This document shows positions 10,665-20,251 of a stretch of DNA of 24,187 nucleotides, piece after piece. Below the pieces are notes generated by a model, which was not told where the DNA came from, ran no database searches, and saw only the letters and a list, made by a program, of their open reading frames with translations. The stretch spans positions 1-24,187 of the forward strand of contig JAQGAU010000763.1 in the NCBI GenBank assembly GCA_034698045.1, in the 5' to 3' direction. This stretch comes from Paramacrobiotus richtersi. Taxonomy: Eukaryota; Tardigrada; Eutardigrada; Parachela; Macrobiotidae. Each line of letters starts with the position of its first letter. The stretch's first letter is position 1. Both the position numbers and the translations under genes were made by a program.

Positions 10665-12440
10665 ATGGACTCCCCGAGACCCCCGTCCGTTTTCGGTGCC
10701 CCGCCCCAGCAGACGTTGCCGCCGGCTCCTGAGCACATTGATCTTGTCAGCAGCACCAAACAATTAAATAGTTACTTAGCCACTGTTAGCCCAGTATCGC
10801 TCGTCCGTGCGCCATATAGAAAATTGTCGATGCTGTTTTTTGACAGCTACTCACCCCGCATACCTTCCCAAGAACGTCCATAACGCCGCAGGAACTTTTG
10901 GATTTTCCTTTTGTACGATGCTGTCCAAAGCCAAACGACGTGCTAGCTAACCGCTTCGGGATAGTCCACAATATTGTTCCACAAGGAAAACGGCTCCGGA
11001 TTCATATTGTTAAAGTCGCCGAAACGATCGACACAGTTTATAAATGCTTGATGGAACAAGAAGTACCTCTGTCGGTGCGCAGCGCTTATTACTGTCAAAA
11101 ATGTGTCGCTTAAAGAAAATTCAGAACTTCCAAAGCATTTTTTTGAAGCATATAGATTACTCCTTAGGATTCTGAAGCAGAAGTTAAGTGGAAACTCGTA
11201 TCACTAAAACAGACATATTATTTCCAGCCGATGTTTCTTATGGCTGGCAGAAAGCGAGCGGAACACGGAACCACATACTGGGACTTTTGGCTGGACAATG
11301 AAATATACAAAATGCGGAGGGTTTCCGCGGCGTATATTGGCACAATAGAGTGAGCACTTTGCATTCGTTTCAAATATACGACGCGCAATGTCTGCCCGTA
11401 GTGTTAGATTAAGCAGTCAAGCCAACAAATGAATCGCGCGAACGAAGATCTTTATTTTGTAGATCCATGCAGTTTGAGCAGTTCTACGTTCTTACCGCTG
11501 AATCGCTTGCGAAGCCGGCAAACGTCTACACCGAAACTATGGGACTAACGTTTGTATGTGAATGTGATGTTGTGTGTATTTCAAAGTGCTTTCTCGAGAT
11601 AATATTGCAAAATTATACCAGTGAATCGCAGATACAGCAAGCACCCAGCCCAAACGAACCTCCCGTATGGCATGATCTTGTCACGTTACTGCCTGGAGTG
11701 CCATCAGAGGGAAACACATTAATTCCGTACCTCCCAGCAAATGTACAGTTTAACTAGTGCCCAAACTGCTGTACCACGTACCGCGTTACATTTCTCTAGC
11801 CGAAAGAAAAATTGTTTTCACGGTGGCGACGCCGAAGGGAACCGGGATCATCGTTAGCGGGACTAACAGTTTTAGCCAATAATCGTCCACTTGTGACGGG
11901 TATGTAGAACGGTATCTAATATCAACTTGTAAGTGTACGAGTACTTCTTTTAACCTTTGTGGAACGAATGCTTTCTCATCTTCCGTCAGTGTACAAAATG
12001 TATTCGTCTGTTAGATGCCGGCGAGCAAGTGCTAACTGTCGGACAGAACAGTGCATCTCAACGGAAGTCGTTTTTCTTTCTTACGGCGAAAAGGGAAGTT
12101 TCTGGGAATCTCACCGAAGGTATCCGAATATCTTTGTAGTGAGGTTTCGCCTGGTTTGGTACACCAGCTCTGTGTGTGAAACATCCCGCTAAAATTTATA
12201 ATTATATGTGGCGATGTTTGAATTGCAGATCCAGATGTCACGGTAGTACTCAACGTACAACGGGAAAACAGCGACCATGTCATCCTTGATCTGACCTTCC
12301 CTTTAACGGCTTATGTAGCCGTGGCCCTTGCATTGACGATCTTTGACGGCAAAGGAGCGCGCAATTTTGTTGACAATGAAAGAAAGACGAAACCACTAAA
12401 CGGGGAAGAGATAACCCACTACACGAATGCAGCACTTTAA
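10665..12440 (+). CDS. Divergent tubby-like protein (TULP family)
   Basis: Eight small exons: 10665-10793, 10847-11074, 11228-11349, 11463-11553, 11632-11742, 11800-11899, 12015-12119, 12229-12440. Introns are 53-153 bp, GT-AG, phases agree; about 365 residues. After a short proline-rich N terminus (1-65), the rest follows the tubby C-terminal domain: FVRCCPKP (family FVTRPAPQ), FLMAGRKR at 122-129 (FLLAGRKR), YIGTIE, YTETMGLTF (YETNVLGF), LLPG, a Glu-x-Leu...ArgTrp pair at 235-236, NNRPLVTD (NKTPVWND), a Gly...Ser...Lys...Phe strand, DPDV at 296 and the buried C-terminal helix ALALTIFD at 328-335. About 30 extra residues follow. Tubby domains bind membrane phosphoinositides and carry cargo into cilia. 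Identity to typical tubby is low, so this is not ordinary king tubby. Exon 5 could start at 11638. Confidence 0.85.
11554..11631 (+). other. Stop-free intron with tandem acceptors (tubby-like gene)
   Basis: A perfect donor (TTT|GTATGT) follows the YTETMGLTF segment. The 78 nt to AATCGCAG, or 84 nt to the next GATACAG, are open in frame and would encode a Cys-rich stretch absent from other tubby domains. Both acceptors keep the phase, so products differing by Ile-Gln are possible. Confidence 0.65.
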
Positions 12441-12564
12441 TTCCCCATTTCTTTCTTTGAATTCACAATGTTCTAAAGCACACGTGTATACAGACCACGA
12501 ACAAAACGTCTTTATCCGCACGTTGGCTGACATTAAACTAACAACTTAGATTTTTTGGAAAAAA
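12441..12564. other. Short convergent 3' spacer
   Basis: Only 124 bp separate the stop of the tubby-like gene (plus) from the stop of the MYCBPAP-like gene (minus). Both 3' ends must be processed within or beyond this gap, so the two messages probably overlap tail to tail. I found no clean AATAAA on either strand. Confidence 0.6.
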
Positions 12565-15500
12565 TTATTCTTCATCACTGCTACTGTGTTCGTCTTTGCG
12601 CGGAACGTGGTTTTTCGGATTAGTTTGTCTTTTGCCGATTGCCTTCGGGTCCACACTACCAACAGCTGCAGACTTTTTGAACGAGACAAACTTGAAATCA
12701 CTTGGGAGCTTGTGTTCGGTTTGGGCGTCTGATTGCTTGAACATGGCTGCCTCGGGAATTTCTTCATCTGTCCAGTCGTCCGTATGACTGTTGTGCTGAA
12801 TCTCAGCTGATCTATCCAAAGAATCCGTTTCCGCACTATTCAAACCAGTTCGGATAGCTCGTATGACTTCTGCAGCAGCCGACGGCTGCTCCACCTTTGC
12901 TGCAATATTCTTTCCTGAAATTGTGCTGGCGAGGACGCTACTAGGATGCTCTGGCATAATGTTAAGCACATTCCCTGGCGAGACCTTCTTAGTACTGTCC
13001 CCAAATTTCGGAACCGTTATTTCGGTTCCTTTTACCGCAGCTCTTCCATTTACGCTTGTTTCCGTTCGATGTCGATACGGGAGTGGTTCCAGTAGTTCTT
13101 GCTTTTCATAAGAATACGGTGACTGCCAAATGTTACCGGGCTGCATAGTGTAGCATTCATTGGGCCGTTCCATCTTCCAGATCTTTAGCTCTTTTCGCCG
13201 TTGCTCCCAGTTTTTACAAATATCGCCATACTCTCTCTTGGCACCATCCTGCATGAGACTGTCGTTTAACTGCATGCGCCATCCTTCTGCAGCCATGGCT
13301 AGATTTCCACCGATTTCGATCAGACGTACGTATAATGTTCCGAGGGTCACATCCCGTTTGGCCATAACATCCCGCTTGAAATCTTCGATCGCTGCATTGT
13401 GCTCCAGCTGCGCGGTGCGTTCAATGGGATGGACAATTCCTTCCAGCAGGCGATTAATCCCTTGCTCCCACAAAGCCATCGCAAAGGATCTGACTTTTGG
13501 CTCGATCTCAGCCTCCTTTTGCTGCCGCCACCGTCTGAACTCCGCCATCTTCGATTCGTAAATTTCCACAGCGGCATCATACTCTCCTTCCAAAGCGACT
13601 ATTTGCTGCTTGACATCTTTTTCGGTTCTGCCGGTTTCCATATTTGTGCTGGCATGGGCACCGCCACGCTTCAAGTCCTTTCCCGCTACACTCGATTTGG
13701 CCGAATTAACGCCAGATTTGGATGGTCGATTAACAGCCAATGCAGACTTATCGCCACTTTCCCGGGCGCTCCTTGACTTGGCAGTAGTGCTTTGCTCGTC
13801 TGGTGGTACATCTGGGGCTCGAACTTTTTTCGTCTTTTGGCCCACCTTTCCCGTTGCTGCGGCTTCCTCCATTCGCATCCTTTCTCTTGCCTTTTGTAGC
13901 TCATCGGGTACCGGAGGCTCTTCTGGCACAGCACCGGCAGCACACTTTTCAAAGTACTTGTAAAGGTTGTTTGCGTAAACAGTGGCCTTTTCCAGAATGT
14001 CTTCAACAAATCCAAGAACGACCTCTTCCATTCTTTCTTCGGCACCCAGAATTGACTTGGCTCTCGGCTGTAGGTGTAACATGGATTTCTCAACCTTCCT
14101 GGCCTCCCGTAGCAAAGCCAACTTGATGAAAATGTTATGGTTCGATGTGCTCTGAATGATGCTTCTCAGAGTCTGTAGGCGATAATCCCACTGTGGAACA
14201 ATAAGACGTGCGCTGTCAGCTGCAGTCTGGTTCAGGCTGTACGTGACGGCTGTTTTGATCCATTCCTGGTCAATCCAGAAACGTCGCCATTTTTCATCCA
14301 CTAATGCATCTTGAGCCAGTCTATCTGGATCAATTGGAGAACTCTCGGTAGATTGCGGGTAAAAACTATTGAGCTCCAAACTGAATGGCGGCTTCTTGTT
14401 TGCGTAAGGTTTTTGTTTCCTACTGGATTGCTCCATTGTGTTACCCTCGCTGTCCTGAACCAGATGGATCGGCACCCAGTCCGACCCAGATTCCGAAGCT
14501 TTAGACTGACGCGGTCGACTGTCTTCAACATCTTTCACATGGGTAGTTCTTTGGAAAGGAAACGGGTTGCTGTAATCAGTTTCTCCGAACAACGCCGGTG
14601 TGGCTGTTTGAGACTTCATCGAGACTACAAAAGGCTCCAACTGGCGTTTTGGAGGTGGCAGTTGTTCCGGCACAGGGAGTACTGTTGTAACGGCAGTGTG
14701 ATCCTTATCATCCTTGCGTACTTCTGCAGAATCTGATGAAAACTGTCACTCAGTCTTTTCAGAGAAGCGGCCGTGCGGAAGCCGTCCGTTTTACCTGGCA
14801 GGGGAAAATCTTTATCATGGATATCACACTTTTTCGTTTCCTTCGGGTTTTTCCAATAAACACCTTCAGCAGCTGACGGGAATTTATCAGATAGGTATCC
14901 CGGTGGACGAGTAACGGTTTCTCGCATCCCTTCCTGTGCCGCAGCTAGCTCTTCCAGCATAACTTTCGTGATTTCGCCCGGTAGTCCGCCTCTATGAAGC
15001 CTCTCCATATCAATCGAGGACTGGTACCAGGGTATGTTTTCCGGCCGCAGATGAGCAAAAATCCAAATATACTGTAACTTTGTAACTGCTTCTGACTGAT
15101 AATCGAGATTGTTTTCACTTGCGAATCTTTCTTCCAGCGTTAGCACCGTGCCGGGTTCGGGTGGTTCATTGGCTTCGCGAAGTAAATCTCTCATGTGCCG
15201 CTTGACTGTCAGCGATGCTACCATACTTTGATTCTCAGATTGGTCACAGATTTCGTCTCCACCACTTTCAGAGCGGCTCTCTACAGGTGAAGTACTTGTG
15301 CCATAAACCACAATAACGATATTCTCAGGTTTAGTTCCTTTCGGTAACAACCACATTTTGTACGCTTCAGCAAAGTTTCCGTTGACATGGCATTCGAATG
15401 CAGCAGTTAGAATATGTACATCTCCTGCTTCCAGCAGTCCAGAAGGATGGATAAAGTAGATCATCCCAGTTCGTTCGGTGGGCCACAGTGGGTTGGGATA

Positions 15501-16892
15501 GTCATATGGTACGAGTCCAAATGACAATGCTTCTGGCCCAGGATTTGTCAAGACTAAACTGGTGATGGCAGGGATGCCTTGTGGCCTAGCGCATAACTTG
15601 ACTAAAATATGGACTCCATCGGACTTTCTCGTAATGGTAATATCGCTGTCGTTGGCTGAGCTTATTTCTAACACTGATGGACGTAGCAGATTATCGGTGC
15701 GTGCACTGTTTCCGTCATCAGGCAGATTTTCATACAATAAGAAAGGATCACGTCCGGTTTCGTTCAGAGAAGCAGTGCTGTCCGCTGGAGTGCAATACCC
15801 AGAATTACTGCTTGGATCGTCTCCTCTGTTGCTTTTCGTTGAAGTATGCGGGTTATTGGTGCCGGAAACAAGCAAATTATCAAAACTTGGGTGCCGAATT
15901 CCCGGTGGCAATGGTTCTTTAATGAGTTTGCGACACGTTACCTCCTTTCGACGCACACTGGCATCTGTACGGCCTTCCGAGGCCGAACCAGTCAGTACTT
16001 TCAAGGAATGTGGTTTTTCCGTAAATGTCAGTTTATCATAAGGAGAACGGCCCAATAATTCAGGAACGACGTGTTCGACACCACCAATCGGCTGCAGTCC
16101 TGGTCCAAGCGTTTCATACACGGAGCGGGCGCCGTGTAGCACTTCCGACACCGCTCTTCGCTCGTTTTTTGCACAGAAGTTGTCGACATCGCTCAGCACC
16201 AAATCTTCCACGCGGCGGTTAAGACGCGCAGCTAGGGTTTTTGCGAGCTTCCTGCGCTCCAGAGCCGTTTGTTCAAACCTTTCCAGACATCTGGAGGTAG
16301 CATCAACTGGATCCGTGAGCGGCCGTTTTTCGACACCACGCTGCTGAAGTATCGGTGCAGCATTTAAAAAATGTTTGGTTTGCTGATTTACAAGGCTGCC
16401 AGACTTTGTGGCCGGTACATAGGTTGGTTGCGGATATTTTGACGCGTCGCCGAGAACAGTTGATAGAATGTAGCTTTTGCCAGACGTTAAACCAGGGCCA
16501 AGCCGTTTGAAGGACCATTTCTTTGGAAGCTGTGGTCGCAACGAGAGGGGTGACCTTTTCTGGTTTGCTGGCTCTTCCAAACAGGGCTGTGCCACCAGAA
16601 CTTTCTTTTCCTTGATGGTACCATTTCTAGCAAATGCTGGAATCGCAGCAGTTTTGCCACTTTTTCCATCACTAACGTTTATTTTTCCATCAGGCTCAAA
16701 CGAGGCGACTTTGCGAAGAGAATGTGCTCGATAGTTTATCTGGTGTGACAGGGATGTTCCTGCAGGAGCATGAAGCGATTTCAGTAAAGTCTTCTCAAAA
16801 GCTTTGGTTACAGTATCAGTATCGCATACGTTTGATGCAAGCAAAGGTTCGGCGATAGCATGACCTCCACTTCGGCTAGCAATTACAGACAT
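12565..16892 (-). CDS. MYCBPAP: MYCBP-associated protein homologue (flagellar central-pair FAP147-like)
   Basis: Two exons on the minus strand, 16892-14795 and 14732-12565, joined across a 62-bp intron (CAG|GTAAAA ... TTTTCATCAG|AT, phase 1) give 1,421 residues. The two halves look like separate overlapping frames, but the splice restores one frame exactly. The ATG has a good context (GGCACCATG). Residues about 405-535 form an ASH/MSP-type immunoglobulin-like domain (ITSLVLTNPGPEALSFGLV, then YGTS at its end), followed by helical MYCBPAP segments (LTLEERFASE, LQYIWIFAHLRP). The second exon holds a KWRRFWIDQEW block, a helical region and a basic, disordered tail. MYCBPAP binds the small protein MYCBP; its Chlamydomonas counterpart is in the C2 side of the central pair. 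It is longer than the vertebrate protein. Another ASH-domain flagellar protein is the alternative. Confidence 0.7.
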
Positions 16893-17365
16893 GGTGCCAA
16901 ATGTAAAAGACTGCCCATTTCAGACTCTGGCATTTCTCACTGCATTGGAAGTGATTAGTATCGAGGATGCTATACAAGTGCCCTTTCCCCCGATATCCGT
17001 CGAGGCTGTAAATTCAGATTAGGCTTTATTTGGCAGGGGAACACATAACTACGCATAATAATTGTTCTCTCAACATAATATCTGTACAGTTTCATTTAGC
17101 AGGCCTACCATCGAAACATTTTGTTAACACTGGTTTCGAGCGCATCTGTTCTCCTAGTTTGCTGGAAAATTTTTTTGATGGCGGTTTAAAGTGCAGCACC
17201 GTGACGTTTTATTGCCAGGCAACTCGGGAATAGCTACATACGTAAAGCGAATTCGGCCAGGAATTCACTGGAAAAAGTTTCAAGTTCCAGCGATGCGATA
17301 TAGCTATTATTATTCGTATGTGAGAAAGAAACCAGTCGACCACTCCATATGCGGACAAAACACAA
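16893..17365. promoter_or_regulatory. Divergent upstream region shared by two genes
   Basis: These 473 bp separate the start codons of the MYCBPAP-like gene (minus) and the unrecognised gene (plus), so both promoters and leaders must lie here or overlap the genes. No clear TATA box was found on either side. Frames inside it (for example 17030-17233) are short and look accidental. Confidence 0.55.
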
Positions 17366-18661
17366 ATGGCACAAGCGGGCAAACCGTCCGAGAAAGGAGT
17401 AGTTTCAGAAGGTATGGTAATTTTGCGACATTTTTGTTTTGGTCTCCACGTGACAACGCATTTTTTTAGACCATAAACATGATAAGCTACAATTTTATGT
17501 AGTTAACAGTCCGTTGCAGCTATGAGTTATCACTGTCAATATTTTTGCCTTCAATGTCTTCTAATGGAGCGACTGCGCTAGGAGCATAGCTTTTATACAA
17601 TAACTTACCAGGAAGAAATGCACTTCTGCGATGGAAAGGCATCATAAACATAAACAATCCGTTTTCCAGATTCAGACAATGATAATCTTGGATTATCCGA
17701 ATCCCAGCTCTTCAACCTCGACGGTCGCGATATCGACGAAGACAAGTGCTTCATTTCGGGATCCGAGGAACTGCTGCCACGACTCTCGTACGATGTGTAC
17801 AGTCTCCGGTCCTGTGATCCGGATGTGTACGATAAAGTAGCCATAGTACTGCACGATATGGCAGGCGTCGAGATTCCCCCGTTTGTGTTGCGAATCCTTA
17901 CCATTTCTCGGCAGGACGCTATCGAGCGCAACTTCGATCGGGCTCAGCGTCTTAATTTTGAGGTGGACAACAAAATTCTCAAATGCCTCCAGGCCATGCA
18001 TCGTGCCCAAATGTGCGATCGGGTGCGCGGATTTGACAGCAAATTAGGAAAGGTGCTCAGCATTGTTTATCGGCATTTTACGGACGGAGCTAAAGAGATA
18101 TCCGAAGAGGCAATTGAGGACCTAGTTCCAGATTGGCCGAATACCATCTGTGCGGTGCCGTCTAAACATTTCGTTCCGTTTTCTGCTGTTGAGGACAAGA
18201 AGCAAAAGACGCATACGGAAACACCCCCTGAACCATCAAAGACTTCATTAAGTGAGAGCGGGGTGCCTTCCAAGCCTAGTGGGGCGTGCGGCCGATCCAG
18301 TCCGGAACCTAATCTGTTCCTCACCGCAAGCCGTCGGGCTGTCACCGGGGACGCAGACATGCCGGAAGCGGTGGATATTCCGGCGCTAGCCGAAAAAGAA
18401 GGAGTCCAGTTTGGAATGATGTTCGATTTCTATGCACCGGAGAAGAGAATTTTCAGTGTTTATATGCATCCGAATATGGACTACACAACGGAACCGAAAG
18501 AAACTCCTACTGATCCTGATAATGTGGCGGTTATCGGGGATAAGGATCCCGAAAATCCTAGTCCCTTCTGGAAACAGCTCAAGCGAACCGCCACACGTAT
18601 CACACGGTCAATACGAGGGAATCCAAAGTACTTTGTCAGTCCGCAAGATCTGCAGACGTAG
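17366..18661 (+). CDS. Unrecognised protein (345 residues), divergent partner of MYCBPAP
   Basis: Two exons, 17366-17411 and 17670-18661. The tiny first exon (15 codons plus one base, start context ACACAAATGG) ends at GAAG|GTATGG and the second starts after TCCGTTTTCCAG|AT; phase 1 agrees and the 258-bp intron has stops. I chose this start because the long frame has no upstream ATG of its own before a stop. The N-terminal half is acidic then helical (residues about 20-150: acidic SDNDN run, GVEIPPFVLRIL, AIERNFDRAQRLNFEVDNKILKCL split over two helices). The middle (about 165-235) is Ser/Pro-rich and probably disordered. The C terminus has a second conserved-looking block (FGMMFDFYAPEKR) and a basic end. 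No signal peptide, membrane segment or catalytic motif. I do not recognise a family. Context suggests a sperm role, by inference only. Confidence 0.75.
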
Positions 18662-19127
18662 AAACCGTATATCAAGTTTGTTGCCTGTCCGATTGTGTTT
18701 GGTATAATGGTATTTGTGTTTTGATAGATTGACTAGCACGTACGTGCTGTTACAATTGTAGAGACTTGGTAAATAGAATATATGCTATTTTATGGCACCG
18801 AGTGATTAACTGGTCTTGGGACAGCGTTGTGTACAGCTTTGCGAGGTCAGCTACACCTTCTGAAACAGAAGTATAAATTTATGTTAGAATGATGTTCCCA
18901 TGTGGCTTGTACTTCTCAGGATTGCCGATGCGATGTTTCACACACTGGAGAATGGTAGAACATATCTGTTGGTAAACGTACAGACTGACCGACAAAGGGC
19001 AGAATTACGAAAGTTTACCTTACGCTGATTTGATTTTAGTGATAAAAAAATTCTCTAGCCTATTCTGGCTTTTTCTACGCGTCTGCAAAGAAGAACCGTC
19101 AAAAACTTACTTTTTAATTTCAAAAAC
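18662..19127. other. Intergenic region, no gene seen
   Basis: About 465 bp. It probably holds the 3' untranslated region of the gene ending at 18661. An AATATA poly(A)-like variant lies near 18777. No open frame, RNA gene or repeat was recognised up to the foldback element. Confidence 0.5.
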
Positions 19128-19850
19128 TTAAGGGAATCTATCGACGGCGGAAGCCGAAAGTGGTGTCACTGACAAACAGTTCATAGCTTTCAAACCGTTG
19201 CATGCATTGTAATCAACAAAAACAAAAGTTTTCGAACGATGTTTGATATATGTATTCCCGCTATGATCAAGCTGAAAACATATGCTGCGGTTCGGAAAAA
19301 TAAATTTTCCCACGGTCAGAACTCAAATTTTCAATAATTATCTAGTCTCACCAACCAATGTTTTAAAAAACATGGTGGCTATCAATCAATGCAAAAAAAT
19401 GTGGAGAACAGTTTGCACCTATTCAAAGTCGGAGACCCCTTTCGTGTGAATTTCTAATTATTCATTCCTCCAGAACAATTAAAAAAAACGAACGTTTTCG
19501 GTTTTTTTGAGTTTTCTATTATCAGAATTCATATTGCAAGGGTCTCCAGTTTTAAATAGGTGCAAACTGTTCTCCACATTTTTCTGTATTGATCAATAGC
19601 CAACAGTACTTTAAAAACATTGGTTGGTGGGACTAGATAATTATTAAAAATTTGGGTTTTGACCGTGGGAAAATTTGTTTTTCCGAACCTCAGCATATGT
19701 TTTCAGCTTGATCATAGCGGGAATACATATATCAAACATCCTTCGAAAACTTTTGTTTTTGTTGGTTACAATACATGCAAGGGTTTGAAAACTATGAACT
19801 GTTTGTCAATGGCACCAATTTCGGCCTCCCCCGTCGATAGATTCCCTTAA
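19128..19850. mobile_element. Near-palindromic foldback MITE flanked by TTAA
   Basis: The left arm starts TTAA-GGGAATCTATCGACG at 19128 and the right arm ends CGTCGATAGATTCCC-TTAA at 19850. The arms are inverted copies along almost their whole length (each about 350 bp); by eye there are 10 differences in the first 110 positions. They meet near 19493, where AACGTT forms the tip between A-rich and T-rich runs. Similarity stops at the outer TTAA (plus one base), consistent with a 4-bp TTAA target duplication as used by piggyBac-type transposases. No transposase is present, so it is non-autonomous. The first bases are GGG, not the CCC typical of piggyBac, so family assignment is open. The 61-63-residue frames in the two arms are mirror copies with many amino-acid changes and are not genes. 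Confidence 0.85.
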
Positions 19851-20251
19851 GAGTCTAAGACTAACAATCGACGCCACGTAAACCCCAACCTAGCTTCAGG
19901 GGTCCCTACACGTTTACCTCATAACCGAAGCATAAGTAAAAGTGATGGCATGTTATAAAAGGGAGACAGATCATAATGGCGACCTTATATAGTAGGATTG
20001 CAGAAGCGAAGCGAAGACCACATTTAGCGATAGATAGCCGCGTGGCAACCGGTAGAACATGGCACGGAACAACCCCACCGACGGAAGGACGAAACAGCCG
20101 ATGTTTGACAGTTGGCTACAACACGTTGCCACTTAAAAAAGGATGCTAACATGACTCTCAGGTACGGAAACATGCTAAATAATCGTCATAAAGAACACCT
20201 AGATTTCTGCGAGTCGTTTTCTACGGGCGGTCAATGGAACTGAGTCATATG
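19851..20251. other. Intergenic region, no gene seen
   Basis: About 400 bp between the foldback element and the 3' end of the CFAP100-like gene. No frame of interest, no RNA gene and no repeat recognised. The 3' untranslated region of the minus-strand gene must lie here. Confidence 0.5.

Noticed and set aside
11758-11880. Open stretch in another frame after the stop at 11755 as tubby-like coding sequence
   Set aside because: The 57-bp intron 11743-11799, with a strong pyrimidine tract, skips the stop and restores the original frame, producing the expected Glu-x-Leu...ArgTrp motif.
11893-11989. Alternative splice for tubby-like exons 6 and 7 (donor 11893, acceptor 11989)
   Set aside because: It keeps phase but gives seven extra residues and breaks the match to the NKTPVWND strand. 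Donor 11900 with acceptor 12014 fits the family without gaps.
19128-19850. Two similar 61-63-residue frames on opposite strands, as a possible small gene family
   Set aside because: They are mirror images within the two arms of the foldback element, and the differences change amino acids freely, as expected without coding selection.
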